DNA from: Methanooceanicella nereidis | GTDB taxonomy: Archaea > Halobacteriota > Methanocellia > Methanocellales > Methanocellaceae | Direction: 5' to 3' | Assembly (NCBI RefSeq): GCF_021023085.1 | Contig: NZ_PGCK01000003.1 | Location: 243,105-307,104 of the forward strand | Length of the DNA stretch: 64,000 nucleotides | Shown here: one piece after another, positions 35,531 through 45,311 of the stretch | How positions within the stretch are numbered: the stretch's first letter is position 1 | How the letters are laid out: every line of letters starts with the position of its first letter | The notes under the pieces: model-generated | The model's database searches: none | What the model was told of the DNA's origin: nothing | The model's input: only the letters and a program-made list of their open reading frames with translations | Program-made: the position numbers and the translations under genes

Positions 35531-37435
35531 TTAAAAATCATTATGTTTCGGAATACTGAAATAGAATGTAGAGCCCTCTCCCGGAGTGCTCTCCAGCCAT
35601 ACTCTGCCGCCCAGCAATTGAACATATCCTTTTACTAGCGCCAGCCCAAGGCCGATCCTGCCGCATTCTCTTTTATCGTTGTTTGCATCTACGATATAGA
35701 ACCTCTCGAAGATACGTTCAAGATCAGAGGGATGGATACCTCGCCCCGTATCACTGACTGAAAATATGTATTCGGGTCCCTGCTCATAGAGGCCTATCGA
35801 TACCTTACTTCCGTCATAGCTGTACTTCATGGCGTTCGAGATCATGTTGTCCAGTATGTTGTGAAGTTTTTCTTTATCCGTCCTTATAATGGTCCCGGAC
35901 GGGATCTCGTTTACTGTGGTGCGCTTATATGTGCTATAGTTGCCGAGTATGGCATTCGCCAGCCCGCAGGGATCGACATCATCATATCTTACGCTTATTT
36001 TTCCATTATCGAGCCTGGATAGTTCGACCATCCTGTCAATGATATTCTTTTGCCTGTAAGCGTTCCTCTCGATGATGTCCAGGTATTGCCTTTGGGATTC
36101 ATCCTTGATCTCAGATCTCACTCTGTCCAGGCATCCAAGGATCGGCGTCAACGGGGCCTTAAGCTCCTGGGCAGCAATGCCGGTGAACTCCAGCTTTCGC
36201 TCATATTCATCCCTAAGCTTATCATGGGCGCACCTTATATCTGATTCAAGGCCGACGTTATTCGATAAGTCCATTGATATCCCCACATAGCCTGACATCC
36301 TGCCATCAGAGTCATAGGTCGGGAATATCTTTAGAGAAGAGTAAAAATCTCCCCCTTTGAACTTTCCTATCCCCGGTTTACATCTCTCTAACGCCAGAAT
36401 ATTCCCCTTTTTTAGGCTTTCCGCCTGCGATCCCGAGGATAATCCGAGGGCTTTCCAGTCCGTGAACAGGTTATATTTTCCCTCCACTTCATGCCTTGTG
36501 ACATTATATATCCTCAGGAAAGAATCATTCACTGACACCATGCTCCCGTCATTATTAAATATGGAGACAGCGTCCGGAGACTGGCTCATCAGGTCTCTGG
36601 TAAACCTCTGGGTGTCATTTAACTTCTTGCTCATATCATCGATCAGAGAAGTATTCCTGTTATTAAATGAAAATACTAGAAGTGATAATGTAAGATATAA
36701 TATCCCAAGACTATAGAATGTAGCAGGAAGCCCTCCTGTGTCTACTGCTCTCAGCACCTCGATGAGATTTAACGCATCGCCTAAAAAATTCAGGAAGATA
36801 AAGACTGTCAATATCACAAGGAAATATTTTATCCTGTATTCCAGCCGGCCCAGCAAGGCTTTTGTCGATAGGGCGAGAAATATGATCCCTGCTATAAGAT
36901 AGGATATCAATAATAAAGTATCAAAATAAGAAATTTTTACCGGAATAATATTACTGGACGCATAATACAGTATCACAAGGATCAAGAACAGGTAGCCCGG
37001 AATGATCTTCCTGTCCAGCCGTCCGTCAAATCTATCCCTGTTATCGATCAATAATCTATGGACATAGTATATCAATGGCAGATATCCTGCCAGCATTAAA
37101 ATTTCTGACACGGGCATGAGGTACTGGATATTAAAGTGTGATGTAAAAAACACCTCTATCAATATCACGACCATCCAGATGGTGAGGCTGGACATCAGCC
37201 CTTTTATCATATTCTTAAGATCTCTATCTCTGTTCGAGATAAAAAGCTTAAAAGAGACGATTATACAGAATAATACTATGAGGATCGATGCGGCCGCAAA
37301 TACTTCTTCAGTTATCGGGGATATGAGGAACAATATGGCTATCATGGCCGATATTCCTATTTCAAGTCCCATGAGGGCGTTATCCATTAACTTCTGCCTG
37401 TCATTTTGACTGTCCATTCCCAATCCCAGATTCAT
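35531..37435 (-). CDS. Membrane histidine-kinase-like protein lacking the phospho-acceptor His
   Basis: 634 residues. About eight membrane helices cover residues 22-256, a PAS domain about 280-395, a HisKA-like helix pair about 408-470 and a HATPase_c domain about 500-630 (DNMISNAMKY N-box, SDTGRGIHPSD G1, GRIGLGLALVKGYV G2). At the H-box the sequence reads AAQELKAPLTPI, so the usual His is Gln423 (CAG at 36167-36169). It may sense a signal through the membrane part but cannot phosphorylate itself in the standard way. No response regulator adjoins it. The start may be 37435 or 37417. Confidence 0.85.
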   Translation of the reverse strand: MNLGLGMDSQNDRQKLMDNALMGLEIGISAMIAILFLISPITEEVFAAASILIVLFCIIVSFKLFISNRDRDLKNMIKGLMSSLTIWMVVILIEVFFTSHFNIQYLMPVSEILMLAGYLPLIYYVHRLLIDNRDRFDGRLDRKIIPGYLFLILVILYYASSNIIPVKISYFDTLLLISYLIAGIIFLALSTKALLGRLEYRIKYFLVILTVFIFLNFLGDALNLIEVLRAVDTGGLPATFYSLGILYLTLSLLVFSFNNRNTSLIDDMSKKLNDTQRFTRDLMSQSPDAVSIFNNDGSMVSVNDSFLRIYNVTRHEVEGKYNLFTDWKALGLSSGSQAESLKKGNILALERCKPGIGKFKGGDFYSSLKIFPTYDSDGRMSGYVGISMDLSNNVGLESDIRCAHDKLRDEYERKLEFTGIAAQELKAPLTPILGCLDRVRSEIKDESQRQYLDIIERNAYRQKNIIDRMVELSRLDNGKISVRYDDVDPCGLANAILGNYSTYKRTTVNEIPSGTIIRTDKEKLHNILDNMISNAMKYSYDGSKVSIGLYEQGPEYIFSVSDTGRGIHPSDLERIFERFYIVDANNDKRECGRIGLGLALVKGYVQLLGGRVWLESTPGEGSTFYFSIPKHNDF

Positions 37436-37824
37436 TTGTTTTATTTTATATTATCCCGGCGGTCAAAGTATAAAAATTTGCCCATTAATCCCATGAATCT
37501 CCAAAGAACTCCTTTAATTTTCCCGGTACAGGACTCACATTTAGATTTGCGAAAATTATATATATAATGTCAGTAAATTGACAGAGATGTGTATAGGCAC
37601 CGTGAATCATTCAAGGGGTGTACCCATATTTTATTAGTGGATGAATCAGCATGCGGTGTCTTAACGGGGATCGTCAACAACGATTAGCGGACGGCCGATC
37701 CGATCAGTGTATACGGCCGATAGCTTTTGCGATTTTTATAATCTTTACGAATTAAATGTTAAATGGTCGCATATAAACGGCCGATCAAGTAACATGAATA
37801 TAAAATTTACCGGGATAATCACAT
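37436..37824 (+). promoter_or_regulatory. Upstream region of prf1 with three copies of ACGGCCGAT
   Basis: No gene is present. The word ACGGCCGAT occurs at 37691-37699, 37713-37721 and 37777-37785, each after A/T-rich DNA, ending about 40 nt before the prf1 ATG. Repeated identical words at this position suggest a regulator site or an RNA structure. The TATA-like sequence at 37557-37567 could belong to a long leader. Confidence 0.4.
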
Positions 37825-39069
37825 ATGTCAGAAGAAGCAAAACACAAGTACGAATTTAAGAGGCAGCTTGAGGAACTTCGAAGCAAGCAGGGTCAGGGGA
37901 CCGAGCTTGTCTCGTTATATATCCCTCACGAAAAGAGAATATCGGATATCGTCGCTTATCTGAGAGATGAGCACGGGTCCGCGGCCAACATTAAATCCAA
38001 ATCGACAAGGACCAATGTGCAGAGCGCCCTTGAATCGATCCTGGCCAGGCTTAAATATTACAAAGAGCCGCCAGAGAACGGAATGGTCATATTTTGCGGC
38101 GCCATATCCATCGGCGGGGATAAGACGGCCATGGAGACCATAGTGGTCGAGCCGCCACAGGTGATCACATCCTTTTCATACCGGTGCGGAAGCGCTTTCG
38201 AGTTAGATAAGCTGGAAGATATGCTGGTCGACAAAAAGACCTTCGGCCTTCTGGTCCTTGACAGGCGTGAGGCTACGATAGGCCTTTTAAAAGGTAAGCA
38301 TATCACGCCCATGAGGCATCTGACGAGCACTGTCCCCGGCAAACAGAGAAAAGGCGGTCAGTCATCCCATCGTTTCCAGCAGCTAAGGCTCATCGCCATC
38401 AACGATTTTAACACGAGGATAGGTGATTCGGCCAACGACATCTTCCTGACCGTGGACCGTAACGACTTTCAGGGCATCCTCATAGGCGGGCCTACCCCTT
38501 CGAAAGAGGAATTCGTTAAGGGAGAATACCTGCACCACGAGCTCCAGCCGAAGATCATGGGGCTTTTTGACATAGCATACACGGACGAGTCAGGGCTGTC
38601 TGAGCTGATGGAAGCCGCGAGCGAAGTGCTTTCCGGGCTTGACGTCATGAAGGAGAAGAAGTTCATGGAGCGCTTCATGAAAGAGCTTGTAAGCGATAAC
38701 GGCCTGGCGGCATATGGTGAGGATTCAGTCCGTCAAAACCTTCAGTTAGGCTCGGTAGAAGTGCTGCTTTTATCTGAAGACCTGAGAAGAAGCCGTATCA
38801 CGATAAAGTGCCAGAACTGCGACTATACAAAGACGAGCACGATCAAGTACAGGCCGGGGGAGACGCCCACGGTATCCGACAAATGTCCGAAGTGCCAGTC
38901 CTCGTTAAGCATAGCTGATAAGGTCGACGTCGTGGAGGAGCTTTCGGTACTTTCAGACCAGATGAACACTCAGGTAGAGTTCATATCGACTGACTTTGAG
39001 GAAGGGGAGCAGCTCTTTAACGCGTTCGGCGGCATCGCGGCCATTTTGAGATATAAGACAGGGGTATGA
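37825..39069 (+). CDS. prf1: Peptide chain release factor aRF1
   Basis: 414 residues, full length for archaeal/eukaryal class 1 release factors. NIKS (55-58) reads the stop codon and GGQ (177-179) triggers peptide release. A C-terminal domain holds a four-Cys zinc site (CQNCDYTKT...CPKCQSS). It acts at all three stop codons. argS begins 12 nt downstream, so the two translation genes are probably co-transcribed. Confidence 0.95.
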   Translation: MSEEAKHKYEFKRQLEELRSKQGQGTELVSLYIPHEKRISDIVAYLRDEHGSAANIKSKSTRTNVQSALESILARLKYYKEPPENGMVIFCGAISIGGDKTAMETIVVEPPQVITSFSYRCGSAFELDKLEDMLVDKKTFGLLVLDRREATIGLLKGKHITPMRHLTSTVPGKQRKGGQSSHRFQQLRLIAINDFNTRIGDSANDIFLTVDRNDFQGILIGGPTPSKEEFVKGEYLHHELQPKIMGLFDIAYTDESGLSELMEAASEVLSGLDVMKEKKFMERFMKELVSDNGLAAYGEDSVRQNLQLGSVEVLLLSEDLRRSRITIKCQNCDYTKTSTIKYRPGETPTVSDKCPKCQSSLSIADKVDVVEELSVLSDQMNTQVEFISTDFEEGEQLFNAFGGIAAILRYKTGV

Positions 39070-39081
39070 AGAGGTATATTG

Positions 39082-40779
39082 ATGTATCTGAAGTTCATCG
39101 ATGAAGTGAATTCCGTAATGGGGGAAGCTGTCAAAAAGGCGGGATATGAGTCTGACGATATGTATCTCGGAGAGTCACAGCATGCTGACGTCAGCTCGTC
39201 CCTGCCGTTCAGGCTGGGCAAGGAGCTGAAGAAAAACCCGCGCGACATAGCCCTTGAGATAGTCGCCAGGATCGATAATAAAGGCAAATACATAGGCCGT
39301 ATCGAGACTATAGGCCCTTACATAAATTTCTTTGCGAACGATATATACGTAAAGGATGCAGTGGAGGATGTCCTTGAAAAAGGCAAAACTTTCTGCTCGC
39401 TGCCGGATAATGGCATAAAAGTCATCCTCGAGCACACCTCCGCTAACCCGACAGGCCCGTTACACGTGGGAAGGGGCAGGAATCCTGTCATAGGCGATAC
39501 GCTTGCCCGCATTTTGAGGAACGGCGGATACGACGTCGAAGTGCAGTATTATGTGGATGATATGGGTAAGCAGGTTGCGACGATCGTATGGGGTTATGAT
39601 AATCTTGACCCAAAGGCTCTCCCCGCGCCCCAGATGGATAAGCCGGACCATGCCGTCGTAGAGGTTTACCGCGAAGCGACAGGGCGCATGAAGTCGGATG
39701 AGGCTGTCGAGAAAGAGATCTCCGGGATATTGAACAGGTACGAGCATCTCGACCCGGAGATAACGGAAAAGTTCCGAAATGTGGTCAACATCTGTCTCGA
39801 AGGTCAAAAGATGACTCTTGCGGAGATGAACGTATTCTATGACAATTTCGTATGGGAGTCGGAGTTCGTAAAGAACGGCTCGGTCGATAAGGTGGTCGAG
39901 GAACTCTCAAAGACCCCATATGCCCGGACAAAGGACGGCGCTCTCATGCTTGACCTGTCATCGTTCGGTATAGAAAAAGAGTTCGTCCTGACGCGTTCGG
40001 ACGGGACCTCACTTTACACCACAAGGGACATCGCCTATCACATATGGAAGCTTTCGAATTGCGATAAGGCTATCAATGTTCTTGGCGAGGACCAAAAACT
40101 GGCCATGCAGAGGCTGGAAGCCACGCTGAAGATACTTGGCGTGAACAAGACACCTTCTATAGTGTTCTATTCATTTGTCTCGCTGCCCGAGGGAAGGATG
40201 TCGACGCGTAAAGGCGTCGTTGTCAACCTGGACGACCTCCTGGAAGAGGCGGTCGAAAGGGCATATATTGAAGTGGATAAACGCAGGAAGGACATCCCGG
40301 AAGAGAAGAAGCGCAAGATCGCAGATGCAGTGGGCATAGGGGCGGTCAGGTTCGACATCATACGTGTCGCCGCCGAAAAAACTATTACCTTCAAGTGGGA
40401 GCAGGCGCTGGACTTCGAGAAGCAGGGCGCCCCGTTCATACAGTACGCCCATGCGAGGACGTGCAGCATACTGGATAAGGCAAAACCCGGGAACTATGAC
40501 CTGAGCATGCTCAAGGAAAAAGAGGAAGCAGCCCTTGTTAAAAAGATAGCGATGCTGCCTTATGTGATAAAAACCGCCTCAGACGAACTGAAGCCCCACA
40601 TCGTCGCGACCTATGCGAGGGAACTGGCCGAGACTTTTAACCAGTTCTATCGGTTCGTCCCAGTATTGAGCGCCGAGCCTGAGCTTCGCGAGGCAAGGCT
40701 CGCTCTTGTCGATGCCGCCAGGATCGCTCTCGCATGCTCACTTGAGATGCTGGGCATAGAGGCACTGGAAGAGATGTAA
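39082..40779 (+). CDS. argS: Arginyl-tRNA synthetase
   Basis: 565 residues, class I. The HIGH-like HVGR lies in SANPTGPLHVGRGRNPVIGD, the KMSK-like loop is MSTRKG, and a C-terminal DALR anticodon-binding domain has FNQFYRFVPVLSAEPELREARL. It charges tRNA-Arg. The ATG at 39082 has GAGGT 6 nt upstream; a TTG one codon earlier is less likely. Follows prf1 closely. Confidence 0.95.
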   Translation: MYLKFIDEVNSVMGEAVKKAGYESDDMYLGESQHADVSSSLPFRLGKELKKNPRDIALEIVARIDNKGKYIGRIETIGPYINFFANDIYVKDAVEDVLEKGKTFCSLPDNGIKVILEHTSANPTGPLHVGRGRNPVIGDTLARILRNGGYDVEVQYYVDDMGKQVATIVWGYDNLDPKALPAPQMDKPDHAVVEVYREATGRMKSDEAVEKEISGILNRYEHLDPEITEKFRNVVNICLEGQKMTLAEMNVFYDNFVWESEFVKNGSVDKVVEELSKTPYARTKDGALMLDLSSFGIEKEFVLTRSDGTSLYTTRDIAYHIWKLSNCDKAINVLGEDQKLAMQRLEATLKILGVNKTPSIVFYSFVSLPEGRMSTRKGVVVNLDDLLEEAVERAYIEVDKRRKDIPEEKKRKIADAVGIGAVRFDIIRVAAEKTITFKWEQALDFEKQGAPFIQYAHARTCSILDKAKPGNYDLSMLKEKEEAALVKKIAMLPYVIKTASDELKPHIVATYARELAETFNQFYRFVPVLSAEPELREARLALVDAARIALACSLEMLGIEALEEM

Positions 40780-40801
40780 AATTAAAAAAAAAATAAATGA
40801 G

Positions 40802-40850
40802 TCCGGGATGTCTCATGCATGATCCCGGATCTTAGCCTTTATTTCTTTTT
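40802..40850. terminator. Two-way terminator between argS and the DUF4349 gene
   Basis: TCCGGGAT (40802-40809) pairs with ATCCCGGA (40822-40829). An A-rich tract precedes it (40781-40798) and a T-rich tract follows, so it can end transcripts from both sides. Confidence 0.65.
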
Positions 40851-41750
40851 AATGAATTTCTTGTAAACTTGCCACGATATCTTTAAGAGCAGGTACAATA
40901 TTGCCAGTCCTATCGCTATGTATAATATTATGGGTATCAGATAGCCCGTCAGCACGACCAGCGCGCCCAGCATCGACACGAAAGCCCTGGCAGCTTCACG
41001 GAAAGCGTCGTCTATGCCCCAGTCATAGGATACTACCGGTTCAGGTTCCATGATCTTTACCGTTATGGTCGAGAAATCTATTCTGGCGCTCAAATAGTTC
41101 AATTCGGCAGTGGTGCGCTCTATCTCGTACCTTACTCTTGAAAGTTCCTTCGACACCTGCAGGACATCGTCAACTGTCATGGCCCTGTTCATTATCTCGT
41201 TCAATTTTTCCTCTTCCAGCTTCAGGTTTTTCAGGCGTGCGTTCAGGTCTATGAACTGCTTTGTAACATCCTGTCCGGAGGACTGTTCATACTGGACCTT
41301 ACCCAGTGTCTTGACCTGTGCAAGCGCAGGCTCGAACGCAGACTGCGGGACTTTCATCGTGATGGTCGTCGTATGCTTTCCATTATCCGAAAGGTACGTG
41401 CTTGATGATTCGATGTACCCTCCGTAGCCCGACGTTATCTCCCTGACCCTGTTTACCGCATTATCGTACTTATCCGTCTCGATATGTACGGTCGCGGTCA
41501 TGATGACCTTTCTGTCGCTTATGTTAGTATACGCGTTACCGTAATCTGTCGATGTTTGCGAGGTCGACCCTGTAAGTGTCTCGCTTCCCTTGCTGGTGTC
41601 CGGCGCCGGATAAGGCGCCGAACTGCCGCCGTCATATGAAATGCCAGGGCTCTTGTCCGTATATGATTCCTGGCCCATACATCCGGAAAAAAGGATCGTC
41701 ACGATTATGATCAATATAGCAAATGTCCCGGGGATATTACGATGTCTCAT
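40839..41750 (-). CDS. DUF4349 lipoprotein-like membrane protein
   Basis: 303 residues. An N-terminal signal with a lipobox-like LFSGC (Cys about 24) precedes a Ser/Thr/Gly-rich spacer. The conserved domain has VIMTATVHIETDKYDNAVNRVREITSGYGGYIESSSTY, and a coiled region (FIDLNARLKNLKLEEEKLNEIMNRA...) follows. A C-terminal membrane helix ends in a lysine tail. This order is typical of DUF4349. It probably faces outward at the membrane; function is unknown. Confidence 0.8.
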   Translation of the reverse strand: MRHRNIPGTFAILIIIVTILFSGCMGQESYTDKSPGISYDGGSSAPYPAPDTSKGSETLTGSTSQTSTDYGNAYTNISDRKVIMTATVHIETDKYDNAVNRVREITSGYGGYIESSSTYLSDNGKHTTTITMKVPQSAFEPALAQVKTLGKVQYEQSSGQDVTKQFIDLNARLKNLKLEEEKLNEIMNRAMTVDDVLQVSKELSRVRYEIERTTAELNYLSARIDFSTITVKIMEPEPVVSYDWGIDDAFREAARAFVSMLGALVVLTGYLIPIILYIAIGLAILYLLLKISWQVYKKFIKKK

Positions 41751-41924
41751 AATAATATGTATAATATTTGATTATTTAAAAATGGCTAAAGGTACGGGAA
41801 ATTTCGTAGTCAATGACCTGAATACCGATAATAAGCGGAAAAATAGTTTTAGTGGTCTGTCAGATAGAGTATGGGTTCGTTGTTTTATATGGCTCTATCA
41901 GCCTGATGAGCTCCAGGAAAAAAT

Positions 41925-42671
41925 TTATACGTTTTCAGCTTCCTGCCATGCGGGCTCGAATATGTGCTCCAGTACTTTTGAGCATGCGTCGCGGCTGTTT
42001 ATCCAGAGCCCGAAATATGATGACGAGGTGGTGCGCGGAGGCTCACGTATGGCGAAGGCTACGAATTCGCCGTCAGCGACGATGAACCTTACGTCTCTCG
42101 AATACTCATGGCTTCTGACTTTCACACCCGCATCTTTTAGCGCCTTTATGCCCTCTTCGAGTTCAGGCTGGTGATATGTTATTACCCGTATGAGGACACC
42201 TCTGTTTGATGCTTCCTGTATCGCCCTTAATGTTTCTCCGTCCAGCCAGGTAAGCGAGCGGGTCACTATCTCTACCGAGTTCGAGGCCGATGCGATCCTT
42301 CCCGCCGTGAATGACGGGACTGCGGATACATCGTCATGTACGACCTCTATGGAAGTGTTTTTTGTATCGCAGATCGTGACAGCTGACTGCCTGTATGATG
42401 CTATCGACGAATTGATGTCCTCGATGTTGGCTGATAATAAATTCGTCAGCGATGACTGTATATTATCCATTAATAATATTTGTCCTTCCCTCTTTATCGC
42501 GCCCCTCCCCATGAGGGTGTACACAGCCTTTGATATGGCTGCCATTGACAGGTTCGTGTTGTTAAAGATATCTTCAAGACTGGCACGGCGACGGACTGCC
42601 ATGTATGAGAATACTTCTTTACTGTCATCGTCAAGGCCCATCTTTTCGAGTATCTTTTCAAGACTTTCCAT
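41925..42671 (-). CDS. TrmB-family transcriptional regulator
   Basis: 248 residues from the ATG at 42671, with GGAAGG 8 nt upstream; the open frame runs 19 codons further. The N-terminal winged helix (KEVFSYMAVRRRASLEDIFNNTNLSMAAISKAVYTLMGRGAIKREG) is followed by a PLD-like effector domain (NSVEIVTRSLTWLDGETLRAIQEASNRGVLIRVI). TrmB proteins often respond to sugars. It lies near sugar-related genes (43838, 45312), but no direct operon link exists. Confidence 0.78.
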   Translation of the reverse strand: MESLEKILEKMGLDDDSKEVFSYMAVRRRASLEDIFNNTNLSMAAISKAVYTLMGRGAIKREGQILLMDNIQSSLTNLLSANIEDINSSIASYRQSAVTICDTKNTSIEVVHDDVSAVPSFTAGRIASASNSVEIVTRSLTWLDGETLRAIQEASNRGVLIRVITYHQPELEEGIKALKDAGVKVRSHEYSRDVRFIVADGEFVAFAIREPPRTTSSSYFGLWINSRDACSKVLEHIFEPAWQEAENV

Positions 42672-42788
42672 ATCGTCGTCCTTCCATCGTGTATCTAAAA
42701 ATATCCCGCTTAAAGTATAAAAGGGCATTGAGGGTCAAGTAATAAGGCAGAAATATTTATATTAATATAATTATAATAATACTTTCGT

Positions 42789-43715
42789 ATGCTGACTAAC
42801 CGGAGGTCGGGCATATCCCGTGTACGAGTTTTTATCCTGTTCGCCATAGTATTACTTCTCTCTCCTTCTCTATACATGGCAAAGGATGCCTGTATGTATG
42901 GCCTTGTCCCTGTATATGTTCATGTTAATGCCGGCGGCGATCCACTCTACAGCGGCGCTCCCGATGTCATTGTCAATGGATTAAATGCGAAGTATTATGA
43001 CTGCGGCATTTATTATGTCGATCTTCCATTCGTGAACAATGATACGCTGATCAACGCCACCGTGACGTACAACGGATATGGGGTTACCGACTCTTCGCCC
43101 ATGACAGGCTCAGGATCTGTAGACCTTTTTGTTAACTTCCCCGAAGACCAGGTTAACTATGTTATCAATGGCACGATCTATGGCCATGATTCATTCGGAC
43201 GACATCCCTGGACAAATGAACATATCACAGTATCGGTCAACGGAGTAGATGCATTGGTGGATGGAGCTAATTATACTGCCGTCCTGAGAGCCCCGGATGA
43301 AGATGAGACTCTTAACATTACTGTAAAGCATGATTGCGGGCAGGTCCTCTGTGAAAAGTATGATAGGGTATCACTATCCTCGCAAGACCTGAATGTCGAC
43401 CTTGACATTGATGTTATGGAAGTCTCCGGGGATGTATATTACTCGGACAGTCCTGCCGAGGACTCCGTACTCTTTGTGTATGTGAATGACAGGCCAATGG
43501 GTCCTATCACAGCAGCCTCAAAATATGATGATAGCGGAAAGAGGGTGGGACCGATGTTCTCGGTCAACATACCTGGCGCACATTGCGGGGACCATGTCCT
43601 GATAACCGCATCTAACGGGATCGCAAAAGGAATAGTCGCCCAGGATGCGATGGATAATAAGATGTTCCTGACGGTCAACCTTAAAAAGATCGATGTTTAC
43701 GTTCCATATACGTGA
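42789..43715 (+). CDS. Secreted beta-rich surface protein
   Basis: Not recognised by name. 308 residues with an N-terminal hydrophobic signal (VFILFAIVLLLSPSLYMA) and a rest rich in Asp, Asn, Val and Tyr with beta-strand alternation. Three to four Ig-like or bacterial-type repeats are suggested (YVHVNAGGDPLYSGAPDVIVNGL, ...VYVNDRPMGPITA). Several NxT/S sites could be N-glycosylated. A promoter (TATAATTATAAT-like) lies just upstream of the ATG. Confidence 0.6.
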   Translation: MLTNRRSGISRVRVFILFAIVLLLSPSLYMAKDACMYGLVPVYVHVNAGGDPLYSGAPDVIVNGLNAKYYDCGIYYVDLPFVNNDTLINATVTYNGYGVTDSSPMTGSGSVDLFVNFPEDQVNYVINGTIYGHDSFGRHPWTNEHITVSVNGVDALVDGANYTAVLRAPDEDETLNITVKHDCGQVLCEKYDRVSLSSQDLNVDLDIDVMEVSGDVYYSDSPAEDSVLFVYVNDRPMGPITAASKYDDSGKRVGPMFSVNIPGAHCGDHVLITASNGIAKGIVAQDAMDNKMFLTVNLKKIDVYVPYT

Positions 43716-43837
43716 GGTTAGTATCTACCTGCCATCCGAAAGAAATAATGAAAAACATTAACTAAAAAACCTGCTGGTATAAAATATAAAAAACTATTTG
43801 CCGATCTTCAATAAAGAAAATCGGCAGTCGACTCGTA

Positions 43838-45013
43838 TTACGATCCGCTTACGTCGGTCTCGAACTCTTCATTGACGAAATCTTTCTTGACGCTGGTGTT
43901 CGCAGGCACGACGACTTCCGGCCATATCCTGACGTCCGAATGTACTGTGACATCGTTGCCGATCATTGTCCTGGGTCCTATCACTGTGCCGTTCTCGAGG
44001 ATACAGTTCTTGCCGACCGTGATGTCGTTGTCCATGATGGTACCTGATACGGAGCATCCTGCGCCTATCTTGACCCCGTCATAGATATATGACGACAGTA
44101 TGCGGGAATCATTACCTATGTGGCATGAGTTACCTATCGACGTGTACGGGCCTATGAGCACATTATCGCCAATGGCCGTATTCTCCCCGATATAGACGGG
44201 TCCTACGATAACGGAATTTTTACCTACCGATACGTTATTGCCGACATCCATGGGGCCGTTGAGCTTAGCGTTCTCCACAAGAAGCCTGCCGTGGATATAT
44301 GTGCCCGGCATGTTTTCCAGCATCCATTTTTGGGCTTCACGGTAAGCCCTGGGGTTACCGACGTCTGTCCACTGTCCTCTGGCGAGCCATCCGCTGATGG
44401 TCTTCCCCTCTTCCAGCAGTTTCGGGAAAAGGTCTTTTGCGAAGTCATACTTTCTCTTGGGTATATAGTCCAGGATCTCCGGGCTTAGCGCATAAATGCC
44501 CGTCGATGCCAGGTTTGAGAATATTTCCCCCGGTCCGGGCTTTTCTTTAAACCTGTGTATCACGTGGTTATTGTCAAGATCGACTATGCCGAACTCTCTC
44601 GGGTCGTCTATACTTAAAAGCGATATCGTTACCATGCCGGACGACTTATTATGAAAATCATATAGCTCCCTTAAATTCAGGTTTAGAACATGGTCGCCGC
44701 CGACGACGAGAAAAGGCGTGTCGTCCAGGTACTTCTCGGCGTTCTTGACGCTTCCCGCCGTACCCATCTTTTCCTTCTCATAAACGTACTTAATGTCAAC
44801 CCCAAACAGAGAACCATCGCCCAGATAATTCTCTATGACCTCTCCCATATAGCCAAGCGTCATCACTATCTCGTTAAAGCCATTCTTGGACAGGTGTTCT
44901 ACAAGGTGGCCGACCGATGGCTTATTCATGATCGGTATGCTGGGTTTAGGTCTTTCGAATGTCAGTGGGCGAAGCCTTGTGCCCGTGCCACCGCACAAAA
45001 TACATGCTTTCAT
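43838..45013 (-). CDS. Sugar-1-phosphate nucleotidyltransferase with left-handed beta-helix
   Basis: 391 residues. MKACILCGGTGTRLRPLTFERPKPSIPIMNKP is the nucleotidyltransferase signature. GGDHVLN marks the metal site. The C-terminal 150 residues are hexapeptide repeats (IGENTAIGDNVLIGPYTSIG...). It makes an NDP-sugar (GDP-mannose or NDP-glucose type) for glycans. The ATG at 45013 has GAGGT upstream; the open frame runs 21 codons further. The start matches homologues. Confidence 0.88.
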   Translation of the reverse strand: MKACILCGGTGTRLRPLTFERPKPSIPIMNKPSVGHLVEHLSKNGFNEIVMTLGYMGEVIENYLGDGSLFGVDIKYVYEKEKMGTAGSVKNAEKYLDDTPFLVVGGDHVLNLNLRELYDFHNKSSGMVTISLLSIDDPREFGIVDLDNNHVIHRFKEKPGPGEIFSNLASTGIYALSPEILDYIPKRKYDFAKDLFPKLLEEGKTISGWLARGQWTDVGNPRAYREAQKWMLENMPGTYIHGRLLVENAKLNGPMDVGNNVSVGKNSVIVGPVYIGENTAIGDNVLIGPYTSIGNSCHIGNDSRILSSYIYDGVKIGAGCSVSGTIMDNDITVGKNCILENGTVIGPRTMIGNDVTVHSDVRIWPEVVVPANTSVKKDFVNEEFETDVSGS

Positions 45014-45311
45014 TACTGGTAACCTCTCTACTATAAGGTCTAAATCAACAGTTGTCTCACTGTACGGCCGATCCATATGCTGGTGAAGCCTATGCCTCGC
45101 GAGGCGACCTTTACCGAAATATCGGGGGCGGCCTTTTATTATATATTGTACTTCACAACCATATAAGCAAGCGGTCGGGTAATGCAGTATTATCCTTTAT
45201 TATTTATGGGTATATAAACATGTTTCGAATTAAGAAGCAAATAGTTGACTTATCTATATTATATTTGCAAAAAAATGGCTTAATATATAAAATAAATGTG
45301 CATGCCTTGCG

